NCBI GenBank assembly: GCA_947570695.1
Contig: CANOVB010000003.1
Span: forward strand, 186,001 to 250,000
Direction: 5' to 3'
DNA length: 64,000 nucleotides
Source: an uncultured Clostridium sp.
Lineage (GTDB): Bacteria > Bacillota > Clostridia > TANB77 > CAG-508
The translations under genes were made by a program, and so were the position numbers. Below, piece after piece: positions 1 to 9,019 of this stretch. The stretch's first letter is position 1; each line of letters starts with the position of its first letter. Below the pieces are notes generated by a model, which did no database searches, was not told the DNA's origin, and saw only the letters and a program-made list of their open reading frames with translations.

Positions 1-482
1 TTTTTAAAAGAAGGGTCTTCATCTTCTTCAAGATTTTCTTTAATATCTATATAATCACCTATTTTCGCAGATTGCATCGTGCTTTCAATAACACATTCAT
101 CTGGATTTTGTGGTAAATTTCCCTCTATAATTTCTACTTTATTTATATTATCCTCTAATGCATAAGCTTTTACTACAACCTCTTCTTCATTAATCATAGT
201 AAAAACATCTTCACTATAAATTCCATAAACTTCTGCTACACCATCTACTTTTGAAATAGCTTCTATATCATCATCAGTTAGTCCAAGTGTTGATACAATA
301 TTTATATCATATACATTATTTTTATCTAAAAATGTATCTATAGTTTTTTTCATATCTGGACTTGTTGCTCTAACACCCGCAAAAAAGCCCACTCCTAAAA
401 AAGCCATTAAAAGTATGGAAATAAATCTTTTATTTGTCTTTTTTATTTGTTTTATACTATCTTTTAATAAAGCCTTTTTCAT
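1..482 (-). CDS. ABC transporter permease, FtsX/MacB type (N-terminal part, cut by window edge)
   Basis: The reading frame is open from an ATG at 482 to the window edge, giving the first 160 residues. A basic N-terminus (MKKALLKDSIKQIKK) is followed by one membrane helix at about residues 19-38 and then an acidic extracytoplasmic region. This is the usual start of large clostridial FtsX-like permeases, which have an N-terminal anchor, a long external domain and further helices. The ribosome binding site AGAGGTG lies 5-11 bases upstream. Such proteins work with a LolD/MacB-type ATPase in lipoprotein or peptide export or in cell-wall signalling; the substrate cannot be told here. The C-terminal membrane domain and any ATPase partner lie outside the window. 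The family call is a recollection of pattern, not an alignment. Confidence 0.7.
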   Translation of the reverse strand, partial: MKKALLKDSIKQIKKTNKRFISILLMAFLGVGFFAGVRATSPDMKKTIDTFLDKNNVYDINIVSTLGLTDDDIEAISKVDGVAEVYGIYSEDVFTMINEEEVVVKAYALEDNINKVEIIEGNLPQNPDECVIESTMQSAKIGDYIDIKENLEEDEDPSFK

Positions 483-624
483 TTTTCACCTCTTTAATAG
501 AGCTTATTATATATTTAAATTGGCTAAAAGTAAATGATATTTTAAATAAAGATTTTGTTTTAAATCTGCAAAATTTGGCTTAAGTAATCATATAATAAGT
601 TATTCATACAATATTTTTTTGTAC

Positions 625-653
625 TTGACTATATTTTTATTGAATAATATAAT
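625..653 (+). promoter_or_regulatory. sigma-A promoter for the small membrane protein gene at 689
   Basis: TTGACT at 625-630 and a perfect TATAAT at 648-653 are separated by 17 bases. Transcription would start near 660, about 30 bases before the ATG at 689. Confidence 0.8.
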
Positions 654-688
654 TATAATTATGAATTTTGTATTAAGGAGTTTTTTCT

Positions 689-1162
689 ATGTATAATGAA
701 AATTCTTTTAAAGATTACCTTTTTTGGATAAAAGTAAAGCGTATATTTGTTATAATTGCTTTTAGTATTATTGGTTGTATTATTGGAATTATAACAAGTT
801 CCTTTGTAGTAGATGTACTTTTATTTAATAATATTTTTAGAATACTTATTGTAGGAGCACTTACTTTACTTTTCTTTACAATTTCTCTTTTAGGTACTTC
901 TAATGTTGGAAAAGAAATTCAAGATGGATATTGGAAAATTGCTACTTTAAGGAAATTAACCTTAATATCAAAGAAATTAGATTCCCTTGAAAAATTAGAT
1001 AATCTTGATATATTAAATGATTTGATTACAGAAAATCTTAGCAAGATTAAATCTCCAAAGGTTTCAAAAGAAATTGATGAAGAAAATGTTGTTATTGATG
1101 AAGATTTAGAAATAACCTCCAAAAAAGTTTCTAGAGGGAGAAAACCTAAAGCTTCTGTTTAA
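689..1162 (+). CDS. Small membrane protein with two helices and a charged cytoplasmic tail, unknown function
   Basis: This 157-residue protein has two hydrophobic helices at about residues 17-42 and 47-70, then a charged, helix-prone tail rich in Lys, Asp and Glu that ends in a basic RGRKPKASV stretch. AAGGAG at 675-680 sits 8 bases before the ATG, and a strong promoter lies just upstream, so it is a real monocistronic gene. The tail (about residues 75-130) could form a short coiled coil. I do not recognise the family. The arrangement, a helical hairpin with an acidic tail ending in a lysine/arginine AT-hook-like motif, is seen in various uncharacterised Firmicute proteins. It converges on pgi across a shared bidirectional terminator. 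Confidence 0.7.
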   Translation: MYNENSFKDYLFWIKVKRIFVIIAFSIIGCIIGIITSSFVVDVLLFNNIFRILIVGALTLLFFTISLLGTSNVGKEIQDGYWKIATLRKLTLISKKLDSLEKLDNLDILNDLITENLSKIKSPKVSKEIDEENVVIDEDLEITSKKVSRGRKPKASV

Positions 1163-1187
1163 AATTTGTTTATCAAATTATCAAATT

Positions 1188-1230
1188 CTTTATTAAGTAA
1201 GAACTCAGTGCTCTTTCCTATTAAATAAAG
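1188..1230. repeat. Imperfect palindrome, copy of a dispersed TTTCCTATTA-type hairpin
   Basis: The left arm at 1188-1202 and right arm at 1212-1230 (which contains TCTTTCCTATTAAATAAAG) form an imperfect hairpin. The right arm closely matches arms at 7594-7610 and 43942-43957, and more loosely 9211-9226. All copies lie just outside gene 3' ends. Confidence 0.45.
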
Positions 1231-1231
1231 C

Positions 1232-1264
1232 AAAAACATCATCTTATAAATTGATGATGTTTTT
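1232..1264. terminator. Bidirectional Rho-independent terminator between the 689 gene and pgi
   Basis: An AAAACATCATC / GATGATGTTTT stem (1233-1243 with 1253-1263) and a 9-base loop are flanked by A-runs and T-runs on both sides. It can therefore stop transcription from both converging genes. Confidence 0.8.
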
Positions 1265-1354
1265 ATTTTATGTCAGTTGAACAAAGACATTTGCTTTTAA
1301 TTTTGTCTTTTTCAATTTTCATAATCTCCTATTTTTTATACTTTAATTTTCAAA

Positions 1355-2656
1355 TTAATATCCTGGTTTTTCTAATAATTTAAACATATTTTTCTTATAT
1401 TCTTCTACTCCTGGTTGATTAAACGGATTAACTCCTAAAAGCGAACCAGAAATTGCACAAGCCTTTTCAAAAAAATATATTAATTCTCCAATATTTTCCT
1501 CATCTAGTTTTTCAATTTCTACCATAAAGTTAGGGACATTTCCTGTAACATGTGCTAAAACTGTTCCTTCCATTGCTTTACCATTAACATATCCTAAATC
1601 TTTTCCTGCTAAATAATTTAATCCATCAAGATTTTGATCATCTGTTTGTATTGTAATTTCAGAAGAATTTGTTTTTACTTTTAAAACTGTTTCCATTAAA
1701 TCTCTTCTTCCATCTTGAATATATTGTCCCATTGAGTGCAAATCTGTTGTTAAATCAACTCCTGCTGGGAATATTCCTTTTAAATCTTTTCCTTCGCTTT
1801 CTCCATATAATTGTTTCCACCATTCTGTCATATAATGAAGTTTAGGTTCATAATTTGCAAGAATCTCTATTGTTTTTCCTGATCTATATAAAAGGTTTCT
1901 TGCTACTGCATATTTATAACAATCATTATATTTTAAATTTGAATCTGAATATTTGTCTTGAGCTGTTTTAGCTCCTTTCATTAGTTTTTCAATATTTATT
2001 CCAGCTGTTGCTATTGGAAGTAATCCTACTGCTGTAAGAACTGAAAATCTTCCACCAATATTATCCGGAATTACAAATGTTTCATACTTTTCTTCATTTG
2101 CTAAAGTTTTTAATGCTCCCCTTTGTTTATCTGTAGTTACATATATTCTTTTTCTTGCTTCATTTACTCCATACTTAGTTTCTAAAACTTCTCTAAAAAT
2201 TCTAAATGCAATAGCAGGTTCTGTTGTAGTTCCAGATTTAGAAATAACATTTATTGATATATCTTTATCACTAATATAATCTAGTAAGTCATTCATATAT
2301 ACAGGACTTAAATTGTTTCCAGCATAAACAATTTGCGGAGTTTTTCTTTTTTCTTCTGGCATTCCATTATAAAAAGAATGTGTTAAACTATCAATAACAG
2401 CTCTTGCACCTAAATAAGAACCACCTATTCCTATAACAACTAAAACATCTGAATCTTTTTGTATTTTTTTAGCAGCTTTCTTAATTCTAGCAAATTCTTC
2501 TTTATCATAATTTGTAGGAAGTTCTATCCAACCTAAAAATTCTTTTTCATCATTTGCTTTTTTATGAAGCTTATTATGAATTTTAACTACTTCATCACTA
2601 AACTCATTAATTACCTTATCTTTAATACTTGAATTTCCATAATCAAATTTAATCAT
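1355..2656 (-). CDS. pgi: Glucose-6-phosphate isomerase
   Basis: Interconverts glucose 6-phosphate and fructose 6-phosphate in the cytoplasm (glycolysis and gluconeogenesis). The 433 residues match the bacterial length of about 430-450. The sugar-isomerase fold shows in [12 protein letters not shown] (about 75-86) and the phosphate-binding [10 protein letters not shown] (about 140-149). Catalytic-site motifs are QLYGESEGK with its Glu, [12 protein letters not shown] with its His, and near the C-terminus [10 protein letters not shown], whose Lys acts in proton transfer. AGAAAGGA precedes the ATG. It has its own transcript: an extended -10 upstream and a bidirectional terminator at 1232-1264 downstream. 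Fructose 6-phosphate from this step also feeds the sugar nucleotides used by the polysaccharide locus further on. Confidence 0.97.
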   Translation of the reverse strand: MIKFDYGNSSIKDKVINEFSDEVVKIHNKLHKKANDEKEFLGWIELPTNYDKEEFARIKKAAKKIQKDSDVLVVIGIGGSYLGARAVIDSLTHSFYNGMPEEKRKTPQIVYAGNNLSPVYMNDLLDYISDKDISINVISKSGTTTEPAIAFRIFREVLETKYGVNEARKRIYVTTDKQRGALKTLANEEKYETFVIPDNIGGRFSVLTAVGLLPIATAGINIEKLMKGAKTAQDKYSDSNLKYNDCYKYAVARNLLYRSGKTIEILANYEPKLHYMTEWWKQLYGESEGKDLKGIFPAGVDLTTDLHSMGQYIQDGRRDLMETVLKVKTNSSEITIQTDDQNLDGLNYLAGKDLGYVNGKAMEGTVLAHVTGNVPNFMVEIEKLDEENIGELIYFFEKACAISGSLLGVNPFNQPGVEEYKKNMFKLLEKPGY

Positions 2657-2741
2657 ATAAAATTTCCTTTCTCGCTTTTAATGTAATTTAAAAGCATTTC
2701 AAAATCTTAAACATCTTTTTATGTTTTATTATTTCAAACAA

Positions 2742-2750
2742 ATTATATCA
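2742..2750 (-). promoter_or_regulatory. Extended -10 element upstream of pgi
   Basis: Read on the minus strand this is TGATATAAT, an extended -10 box. No convincing -35 is seen at 17 bases, which is common for TG-extended promoters. The leader to the pgi ATG would be about 80 bases. Confidence 0.45.
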
Positions 2751-2886
2751 TAATATAATTTGTTTTAGTATGTTTTTTTAGTAAATTTTTATTAATATAC
2801 TAATAGCACATTTTAAAAGTATTAACTTTATTTTTTATAACTTACACGCTTTTTAAGTATTGTATATCAGTAGTTATCATCTATAG

Positions 2887-2915
2887 TTGTCATTATGTAA
2901 ATTGTATGATATAAT
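2887..2915 (+). promoter_or_regulatory. Strong sigma-A promoter for the GC-rich orphan gene
   Basis: TTGTCA at 2887-2892, a 17-base spacer, and TATAAT at 2910-2915 with an upstream TG (TGATATAAT). The promoter has host-like AT content, unlike the gene it drives. Confidence 0.75.
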
Positions 2916-2951
2916 TGTGTTTGGACTTTATCTGAAAAAGGAGGTTATGTT

Positions 2952-3488
2952 ATGCTACAAGCAGAAGACATTACAATAAAGTCTTTCAAAACCAGACGGG
3001 TAATTCAAACAAAAAACGCCGATCTTGTTTTGGATAAGCACTCTGGGCTTCTTGATTACATCTCACTGGGAACTTACTGCCTCTACAGATCTTTGGTTAA
3101 TTTTCCAGGAGATACTATTCAAATTGCCAAAAGAGACTTTTCCAAATACCCCAGCAGTGCCACCGCATTTCTCGGAAATCGCTGTTTAGAGCTTCCCGAA
3201 AGTTCTTTTTCCACAGTTGCTTGCCGGTATGTTGAACGCATCGCAAATCAAATTTCTGGCAGAGAACACATTGGCAACATAGCTTTGGGAGTCGAACTTT
3301 CAATGTTTCTTTCGTTACATTGCTTAGGAGAAAAAGTTTTAATTGGCATAAACAAAAATGAAATTTTTCCCCTTTCAGAAATTCTCCCAACTTCTTGGGA
3401 TATGAAAGATACAGAGCAAGCGCAAAGGCTGGCTTTCAATCTCATCAAAACTGTATTTGAGGTTTGTGTTGAGCCCTTTGGTCTTTAA
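2952..3488 (+). CDS. Orphan 178-residue protein of foreign base composition, unknown function
   Basis: No family recognised. The protein is soluble with no signal peptide or membrane helix; it has scattered Cys and a C-terminal half with hydrophobic helices (around NIALGVELSMFLSL). Each 60-base line inside the gene is roughly 40-48% GC, while neighbouring genes are below about 30%, and codons such as CTC, CTG, GCC and CGG are used freely, so it looks horizontally acquired. It is the only gene here with in-frame CGG codons read as Arg (codon 16 at 2997-2999 and codon 92 at 3225-3227). It has an excellent AAAGGAGG ribosome binding site at 2937-2944, its own promoter and its own GC-rich terminator, making a self-contained cassette. 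If CGG caused a +1 shift in this host, codon 16 would be followed at once by GGG TAA, giving a 17-residue product. Confidence 0.75.
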   Translation: MLQAEDITIKSFKTRRVIQTKNADLVLDKHSGLLDYISLGTYCLYRSLVNFPGDTIQIAKRDFSKYPSSATAFLGNRCLELPESSFSTVACRYVERIANQISGREHIGNIALGVELSMFLSLHCLGEKVLIGINKNEIFPLSEILPTSWDMKDTEQAQRLAFNLIKTVFEVCVEPFGL

Positions 3489-3510
3489 CCTCATTCCCCT
3501 GCATAGGCGG

Positions 3511-3534
3511 ATGCCCCTGCGGGGGCATTTTTTT
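3511..3534 (+). terminator. Rho-independent terminator of the orphan gene
   Basis: ATGCCCC / GGGGCAT stem (3511-3517 with 3522-3528), a four-base loop, then seven T. It is unusually GC-rich for this window and probably came in with the gene. Confidence 0.9.
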
Positions 3535-3571
3535 ATATTATAATTTCTTTCCCAAGCTTGCTTTGTTTTTA

Positions 3572-3600
3572 TTGACTTTTTATCACTAAAGATATATTAT
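3572..3600 (+). promoter_or_regulatory. Promoter of rqcH
   Basis: TTGACT at 3572-3577, a 17-base spacer and TATTAT at 3595-3600. The predicted RNA start is near 3607, so an upstream ATG at 3606 cannot be the start codon; this supports the ATG at 3633. Confidence 0.75.
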
Positions 3601-3632
3601 TATACATGTTAAATATGCAAAAGGAGATAATT

Positions 3633-5358
3633 ATGGCATTTGATGGATTTGTTACAAAAGCAGTTATATCTGAACTTAATAATTCAATTATTGGAGCAAA
3701 AGTAAATAAAGTATTTGAACCCACAAAAAATGAAATAGTTTTAGGTCTTTATAATAATGGAATAAACTATGCTTTAGAACTTTGTGCTAATCCAGACTTA
3801 TGTAGAATTTGCTTAACAACTCACTCAAAACCAAATCCTCAAAACGCTTATAATTTTTGTATGCTTCTTAGAAAATATTTAACCAGTGGAAAAATAATTA
3901 GTATATCAAACTATGATTTAGAAAGAACAATAGAAATAAAATTTGAAGTTTATAATGAATTAAATGATTTAGTTATAAGAAAACTTTTTATAGAAATTAT
4001 GAGCAGACAAAGTAACATAATATTAACAAATGATAAGAATATTATTATAGATACTTTAAAACATTTTGATAATAATGTAAGAGATTTACTTCCTGCTCAT
4101 GAATACACTTTTACTCCTATAAATAAAAAAAGTTTTATTAATACTTCTTTTGAAGAATTTGAAAAAATAACAAAAAATGAAGAAAAAACTTCTTTAATAA
4201 AAATTCTTACAAATACTTTTATTGGTTTTAGTAAACCTTTCATATCAGAAAATTTGAACTTATTAGGAGTCTCAGATATAGAATATTCTTCTGAGGATTT
4301 AAAAATTGTTTATAATTATATAAATAAATTAATAAATAACTTTGGAACTTCTAATGTTTATTGCAAGCAAATTTCTGAAAAAGATTATACTATTATTTTA
4401 GATGAAAATCATAATTATTCTGATTCTTCTCTAAATAATAATTTAAATATAAATTTCTTTTTAGATGATTTTTATACAAATAAAGAGCAAAGTTCTATTT
4501 TCATAAATTCCAGAAATAGTTTATTAAAAATAGTATCAAGTTCATTAAAAAAAGTTTATAAAAAAATAGAAAATATAAATCAAAAATTACAAGAATGTGA
4601 ACAAATGGATAAATTTAGATTGTATGGTGAACTTTTAACAGCTAATCTATATAAACTAAATTCAAATGAAAATCTTGAAAATGTTGAAATTGAAAACTAC
4701 TATGACGAAAATAAGTTAATAACTATTCCTTTAGATAAAAGTATTTCTGTTCAAAAAAATATTGAAAAATACTTTAAAAAATATAATAAATTAAAAAATG
4801 CTCTTTCCATAGTTTCTATACAAAAAAAAGAAGCTGAAAAAGAATTAGATTATATTGAAACTATTGTATTTAATTTAGGAAATAGTAAAAATCTTAACGA
4901 TATAAATGAAGTTTATGAAGAAATTGCTGAAAATGTTTTAGGAAAAAAAGTAATTTCACAAAAAGAAAAAATTAAACACTTAAAGAAAAAACCAAAAAAT
5001 GAAAATATAGATTTACAACCTATCAGTATTGATGAATTTAAAATTTATGTTGGAAAAAACAATATTCAAAATGATTATATAAGTTTAAAACTTGCAAGTC
5101 CTAATGATATATGGTTTCATGTTCAAAAACTTCATGGAAGTCATGTACTTTTAAAAAATCCTGAAAATTTGGAAATTTCTGAAATACCTGAAAATGTTTT
5201 ATTTAATTGTGCATTACTTGCAAAACAAAATAGTAAAGCTTCTAATAGCTTAAATGTTTCTGTTGATTACTGTCTAGCAAAATTTGTAAAAAAACTTTCT
5301 GGTAGCAAACCTCGGAATGGTTATTTACAATAATTTCAAAACAATTATAGTAAAATAA
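3633..5358 (+). CDS. rqcH: RqcH/Rqc2 (NFACT family) ribosome quality-control factor, requires a +1 shift at an in-frame CGG
   Basis: RqcH binds stalled 50S-peptidyl-tRNA complexes and directs Ala-tailing of the nascent chain. The NFACT-N start is visible (MAFDGFVTKAVI), followed by a helical coiled-coil middle (about residues 300-430) and a C-terminal NFACT-R domain (FKIYVGKNNIQNDYIS, then SPNDIWFHVQKLHGSH). The start at 3633 has AAAAGGAG at 3619-3626. In frame 0 the protein stops at 5333 after SGSKPRNGYLQ, losing its conserved end. The break is at codon 561, CGG at 5313-5315. Skipping C5313 gives Pro-Gly-Met-Val-Ile-Tyr and a natural family-type C-terminus, ending at TAA 5356-5358 (574 residues). 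The next in-frame codon after the shift is GGA. No other CGG is in frame in this gene. Either recoding, a real mutation or an assembly error; see findings. Confidence 0.9.
5310..5316 (+). other. Putative +1 frameshift site in rqcH (CCT CGG A)
   Basis: P-site codon CCT, A-site codon CGG, then A. Reading GGA out of frame restores the conserved PGMVIY end. The frame-0 stop TAA follows five sense codons after CGG. Confidence 0.6.
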
Positions 5359-5376
5359 AAAATAAATGTTAAATTT

Positions 5377-5427
5377 AAGAAAACCCTTCTTGTTAAAAAA
5401 ATTTTATCAAGAAGAGTTTTCTTTTTT
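5377..5427. terminator. Terminator between converging rqcH and lipoprotein genes
   Basis: Stem of 15 pairs with one mismatch (5377-5392 with 5408-5423), then a T-run on the plus strand. The A-run before the stem lets it also serve the minus-strand lipoprotein gene. Confidence 0.75.
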
Positions 5428-5470
5428 AAAAACAAAATATTCACCAAAAACCCATTTATATCTTTTATTT

Positions 5471-6211
5471 TTAATAATGAGTTAAATTTTGTACATCAAT
5501 TTTCCAGTTTCCATTTTCTTTTAATATTATAAAATCAAAATCTACAGTTTCGTATTTATATTTTGATTTAAAATCATCTATATATTCATATAATTCTTTT
5601 CCTAAATAATTTTCATAGTCTTTATCACCATTTTGTAAATAATCTAATGATAAATAATTTGTTGCTGTAAACTCAACTTTATTTTCTTCTATTGATTTTA
5701 CTGTTAAAATCACTCCCATAAAATCAGGTTCTGAACCAACTGGAGCATGCCCAAAATACCATAATCCATCTACTTTTTTTATTCTGTATGGTTCTTCTTG
5801 CTTTTCTAATTCTTTTATTCTTTTATCTGTAAAGTAGTTATCTATATCTTCATTATTTCCAAATGGATATCCTAAAAACACTTCATCAATAGTAATTGAT
5901 TCTTCATATTTATTTATCCTTCTTGATTTTCCAGAAAAGTCTTGATTTGTATCGCTATCATAATATCCTGGATATACGCCATAACTATATAAATCATAAC
6001 CTATCTCTAAAGCTTTTTCTTCTGTTAATTTTTCTTGATTTTCATTATTTCTATCCTCTCCTAAGTTATTTGTTTCAATATCATTAACTTCTTCATTATT
6101 ATTTACACTATTTTGCATAGTATTTGCATTTTCCATATTTTCATTTGTACAACCTGTAAGTATTACTAACATAATTAAAGTTAATATAATTAAACTTATT
6201 TTTCTTCTCAT
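5471..6211 (-). CDS. Secreted lipoprotein, unknown function
   Basis: The 246-residue protein has a lipoprotein signal peptide: basic MRRK, a hydrophobic core, then lipobox LTGC with the lipidated Cys near residue 21. A low-complexity Asn/Glu linker (about 22-62) is typical of surface lipoproteins. The rest is a mixed alpha/beta region rich in Tyr, Asp and Glu with no motif that I recognise; the C-terminal ILKENGNWKIDV pattern resembles NTF2-like or DUF4829-type domains of clostridial lipoproteins. It is anchored outside the cytoplasmic membrane. It stands alone between a terminator and the acetate kinase genes, so its context says little about function. Confidence 0.75.
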   Translation of the reverse strand: MRRKISLIILTLIMLVILTGCTNENMENANTMQNSVNNNEEVNDIETNNLGEDRNNENQEKLTEEKALEIGYDLYSYGVYPGYYDSDTNQDFSGKSRRINKYEESITIDEVFLGYPFGNNEDIDNYFTDKRIKELEKQEEPYRIKKVDGLWYFGHAPVGSEPDFMGVILTVKSIEENKVEFTATNYLSLDYLQNGDKDYENYLGKELYEYIDDFKSKYKYETVDFDFIILKENGNWKIDVQNLTHY

Positions 6212-6279
6212 AATTCTACCAACCTTTATACTATTTAAATTTATTATTTATATTTTAAATTATTTTTGATTTTAATAAA

Positions 6280-7473
6280 TTATTTTGTTACTAATTCATA
6301 AGTGTCTTTTGCTATTATTAGTTCTTCATTAGTTGGTATAATATAAATTTTTACTTTAGAATCTTCTGTAGAAATACATTTTTCTTTTCCTTTTACATTA
6401 TTTGCTGATAAATCTAATTTAATACCAAATGGTTCTAAATATTTACAAATTCTTTCTCTTGTTTCAATACCATTTTCTCCAACTCCACCTGCAAATGTTA
6501 ATACATCTAATCCTCCAAGTGAAATTACATATTGACCTATATATTGAGCTATTTTATAAGCTTGACTTTCAAGAGTAAGAATAGACCTTTGGTCTCCCAT
6601 ATTATATCCATCTTCAATATCTTTATAATCAACTGAAACTCCAGATACTCCCCAGGCTCCTGATTGTTTATTTAATATTTCTTCTATATCTTCTGGACCT
6701 AAATTATCTCTTTTCATTATATATGGTATTATTGCTGGGTCTATATCTCCAGACCTAGTTGCCATTGGAATACCAGCAAGTGGTGTTAATCCCATTGAAG
6801 TATCTACAGACTTTCCTCCATTAATTGCACATATTGAAGCACCTTGCCCTAAATGACAATTTATTACTTTTAAATTTTCTTTATTTTCTCCTATAAGCTC
6901 TGCTACTCTTTGATCTACATATCTATGACTAGTTCCATGAAAACCATATTTTCTTATTTTATAACTTGTATAATATCTATACGGAATTTGATAAATATAT
7001 GCTTTTGCTGGCATTGTTTGATGAAATGCTGTATCAAATACAGCTACCATCGGGATATTAGGAAGTACCTTTTTTGCAGCTTTAATTCCTGCTACCCCTG
7101 CTGGGTTGTGCAAAGGTGCTAAATCTATACATTTTTCTATTTCAGAAATTACTTCATCATTAATTATAACTGACTCACTAAACATTTCTCCACCATGAAC
7201 TATTCTATGTCCTACTGCTCCTATTTCATCTAAGTTTTTAATTAAATTATATTCTGGTTTTTGAAGTACTTCTAGAACAAATTCAATAGCTTCATCAAAA
7301 TCTCTTGCTATATGCAATAATTCTTCTTTTTTTCCTGCAACATTTAATTTAAGTGTTGTTTTCATTCCTCCAATTCTTTCAAAATTTCCTTTTGCCATTC
7401 TCTCATTATTATCCATATTTATAAGCTGAAATTTTAATGAAGAACTACCACAATTCAATACTAATATTTTCAT
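6280..7473 (-). CDS. ackA: Acetate kinase, copy 1
   Basis: Makes ATP and acetate from acetyl phosphate and ADP (substrate-level phosphorylation at the end of fermentation). The 397 residues match the family. ASKHA-fold motifs are all present: NCGSSSLKFQ with the binding Asn, GHRIVHGGE, the catalytic-Asp motif VFDTAFHQTMP, RKYGFHGTSHRYV, NCHLGQGASICAI, the Arg of ATRSGD, and GGVGENGIETRERIC. GAAAGGA precedes the ATG. A TATAAT-like -10 lies at 7545-7550 on the minus strand, so it may be transcribed independently of copy 2. It resembles copy 2 more than copy 3. Nothing essential is missing, so all copies may be active; specificity for acetate over propionate or butyrate cannot be settled from sequence alone. 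Confidence 0.95.
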   Translation of the reverse strand: MKILVLNCGSSSLKFQLINMDNNERMAKGNFERIGGMKTTLKLNVAGKKEELLHIARDFDEAIEFVLEVLQKPEYNLIKNLDEIGAVGHRIVHGGEMFSESVIINDEVISEIEKCIDLAPLHNPAGVAGIKAAKKVLPNIPMVAVFDTAFHQTMPAKAYIYQIPYRYYTSYKIRKYGFHGTSHRYVDQRVAELIGENKENLKVINCHLGQGASICAINGGKSVDTSMGLTPLAGIPMATRSGDIDPAIIPYIMKRDNLGPEDIEEILNKQSGAWGVSGVSVDYKDIEDGYNMGDQRSILTLESQAYKIAQYIGQYVISLGGLDVLTFAGGVGENGIETRERICKYLEPFGIKLDLSANNVKGKEKCISTEDSKVKIYIIPTNEELIIAKDTYELVTK

Positions 7474-7568
7474 ATTTTTTTCCTTTCAAAAGTTTATGTA
7501 GACATGTTTATGCCCTTTGTTTTCTAAAGCAATTCTAACACTAAATTATAGTATTAACAATACTTATT

Positions 7569-7610
7569 TTTATATAATAAGAAATTACTTTACATTTCCT
7601 ATTATATAAA
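7569..7610. repeat. Long inverted repeat between ackA copies 1 and 2
   Basis: Two 17-base arms (7569-7585 and 7594-7610) differ at one position and enclose an 8-base loop. There is no T-run after it in either direction, so it is not a standard terminator. The right arm, ending TTTCCTATTATATAAA, recurs near 1212-1230 and 43942-43957. Confidence 0.6.
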
Positions 7611-7635
7611 GACTTTACCATTTTTTATAAAACAT

Positions 7636-8826
7636 CTATTTATTTTTAGTTAATTCATAAGCATCCGATGCAATTACAAGTTCTTCATTTGTTGGAACAA
7701 TATAAACATCTACTTTTGAATTATCTGTTGAAATTTTTGCTTCTTCTCCTCTAATCTTATTTTTCTCTAAATCTAATTCAACTCCAAAACATCCCAAATA
7801 TTTACAAATTCTTTCTCTTTCTTCAAATCCATTTTCTCCAATTCCACCTGCAAATGTAATACAATCAACTCCATTTAATGTAACTACAAATTTAGCAATA
7901 TATTGAGCTATTATATATGCTCTACTTTCTAAAGCCAAAATAGATCTTTCATCTCCTGCTAATGCCATTCTTTCTATATCTCTAAAATCTGTTGATACTC
8001 CGGATACTCCCCATGCTCCTGATTCTTTATTCATTATTCTAAGCATTTCATCTGGTTTTATATCATATAATTTCATAACTGTTGGTATTATTGATGGATC
8101 AACATCTCCACATCTTGTCCCCATAGGGATACCTGCTAAGGGAGTTAATCCCATTGTTGTATCTACTGATATTCCATTTTTTATTGCACATAAAGAAGCT
8201 CCTTGTCCTAAATGACAATTTATTACTTTTAAATCTTTTCTTCCTAATATTTCAGATATTCTTTCTGAAACATATCTATGAGATATTCCATGAAAACCAT
8301 ATTTTCTTATTCTATGTTCTTCATAATATTTATATGGTAATTGATAAATAAAAGCTTTTTCAGGTAATGTTTGATGAAATGCTGTATCAAATACTGTTAC
8401 CATCGGAACCCCTGGCAATAATTTTTCACAAGCATGAATTCCAGCTAGTCCTGCTGGATTATGTAATGGAGCAAGAGTTACACAATCTTCTATTGCTTTT
8501 ATAACATCAGAATCTACTATTACTGAATTTTTAAATTTTTCTCCACCATGAACTATTCTATGTCCTACTGCCCCTATTTCACTAAAATCTTTAATAACTT
8601 CATATTCTTCACTTACTAATAAACTTAAAATTTCTGATATAGCTTCATCAAAATCTCTGGCAGGGTGTTCAATAACAGTTTTATTTCCCCTTACATTAAA
8701 ACGAAGAGATGATCTTGAACCACCTATTCTTTCATAATGTCCTTTCATAATTCTCTCTTTTTTTTCCATATCAATTAATTGACATTTTAAAGATGAGCTT
8801 CCACAGTTTAAAACCAACACTTTCAT
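7636..8826 (-). CDS. ackA: Acetate kinase, copy 2
   Basis: A 396-residue acetate kinase with the same set of motifs as copy 1: NCGSSSLKCQ, GHRIVHGGE, FDTAFHQTLP, RKYGFHGISHRYV, NCHLGQGASLCAI and GGIGENGFEERE. The ATP-site Arg is kept but in the context GTRCGDVDPS (ATRSGDIDPA in copy 1), and His-Gly-Thr becomes His-Gly-Ile. These are conservative changes, so the enzyme is probably active. It is preceded by TAAGGAGGAAGG and its own promoter at 8912-8940, and followed by the long inverted repeat, so it appears to be a separate transcript from pta-ackA3. The reason for three copies is unknown; growth-phase-specific expression or different acyl specificity are guesses. Confidence 0.94.
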   Translation of the reverse strand: MKVLVLNCGSSSLKCQLIDMEKKERIMKGHYERIGGSRSSLRFNVRGNKTVIEHPARDFDEAISEILSLLVSEEYEVIKDFSEIGAVGHRIVHGGEKFKNSVIVDSDVIKAIEDCVTLAPLHNPAGLAGIHACEKLLPGVPMVTVFDTAFHQTLPEKAFIYQLPYKYYEEHRIRKYGFHGISHRYVSERISEILGRKDLKVINCHLGQGASLCAIKNGISVDTTMGLTPLAGIPMGTRCGDVDPSIIPTVMKLYDIKPDEMLRIMNKESGAWGVSGVSTDFRDIERMALAGDERSILALESRAYIIAQYIAKFVVTLNGVDCITFAGGIGENGFEERERICKYLGCFGVELDLEKNKIRGEEAKISTDNSKVDVYIVPTNEELVIASDAYELTKNK

Positions 8827-8911
8827 TAAACCTTCCTCCTTAATATTTTATTATTATTTAGCTATATATCATTCATATTTCCTGATGTTAATTATAATTT
8901 CCTATGGTTGT

Positions 8912-8940
8912 ATTCTACAATATTATTTTAGGTTTGTCTA
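8912..8940 (-). promoter_or_regulatory. Promoter of ackA copy 2
   Basis: On the minus strand TAGACA (8940-8935), a 17-base spacer and TAGAAT (8917-8912). A short direct repeat CCTAAAATAAT occurs twice around the -35 region. The RNA leader would be about 80 bases. Confidence 0.6.
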
Positions 8941-9019
8941 TAAAATTATTTTAGGTTTTTTAAGAACAATAGTGGACGATATATAATTTGCAAAAGACAA
9001 TTTTCTACTAAATCGCCCA

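Noticed and set aside
3115..3448. Antisense ORFs inside the GC-rich orphan gene
   Set aside because: The plus-strand frame has promoter, AAAGGAGG and terminator; the antisense frames have none of these.
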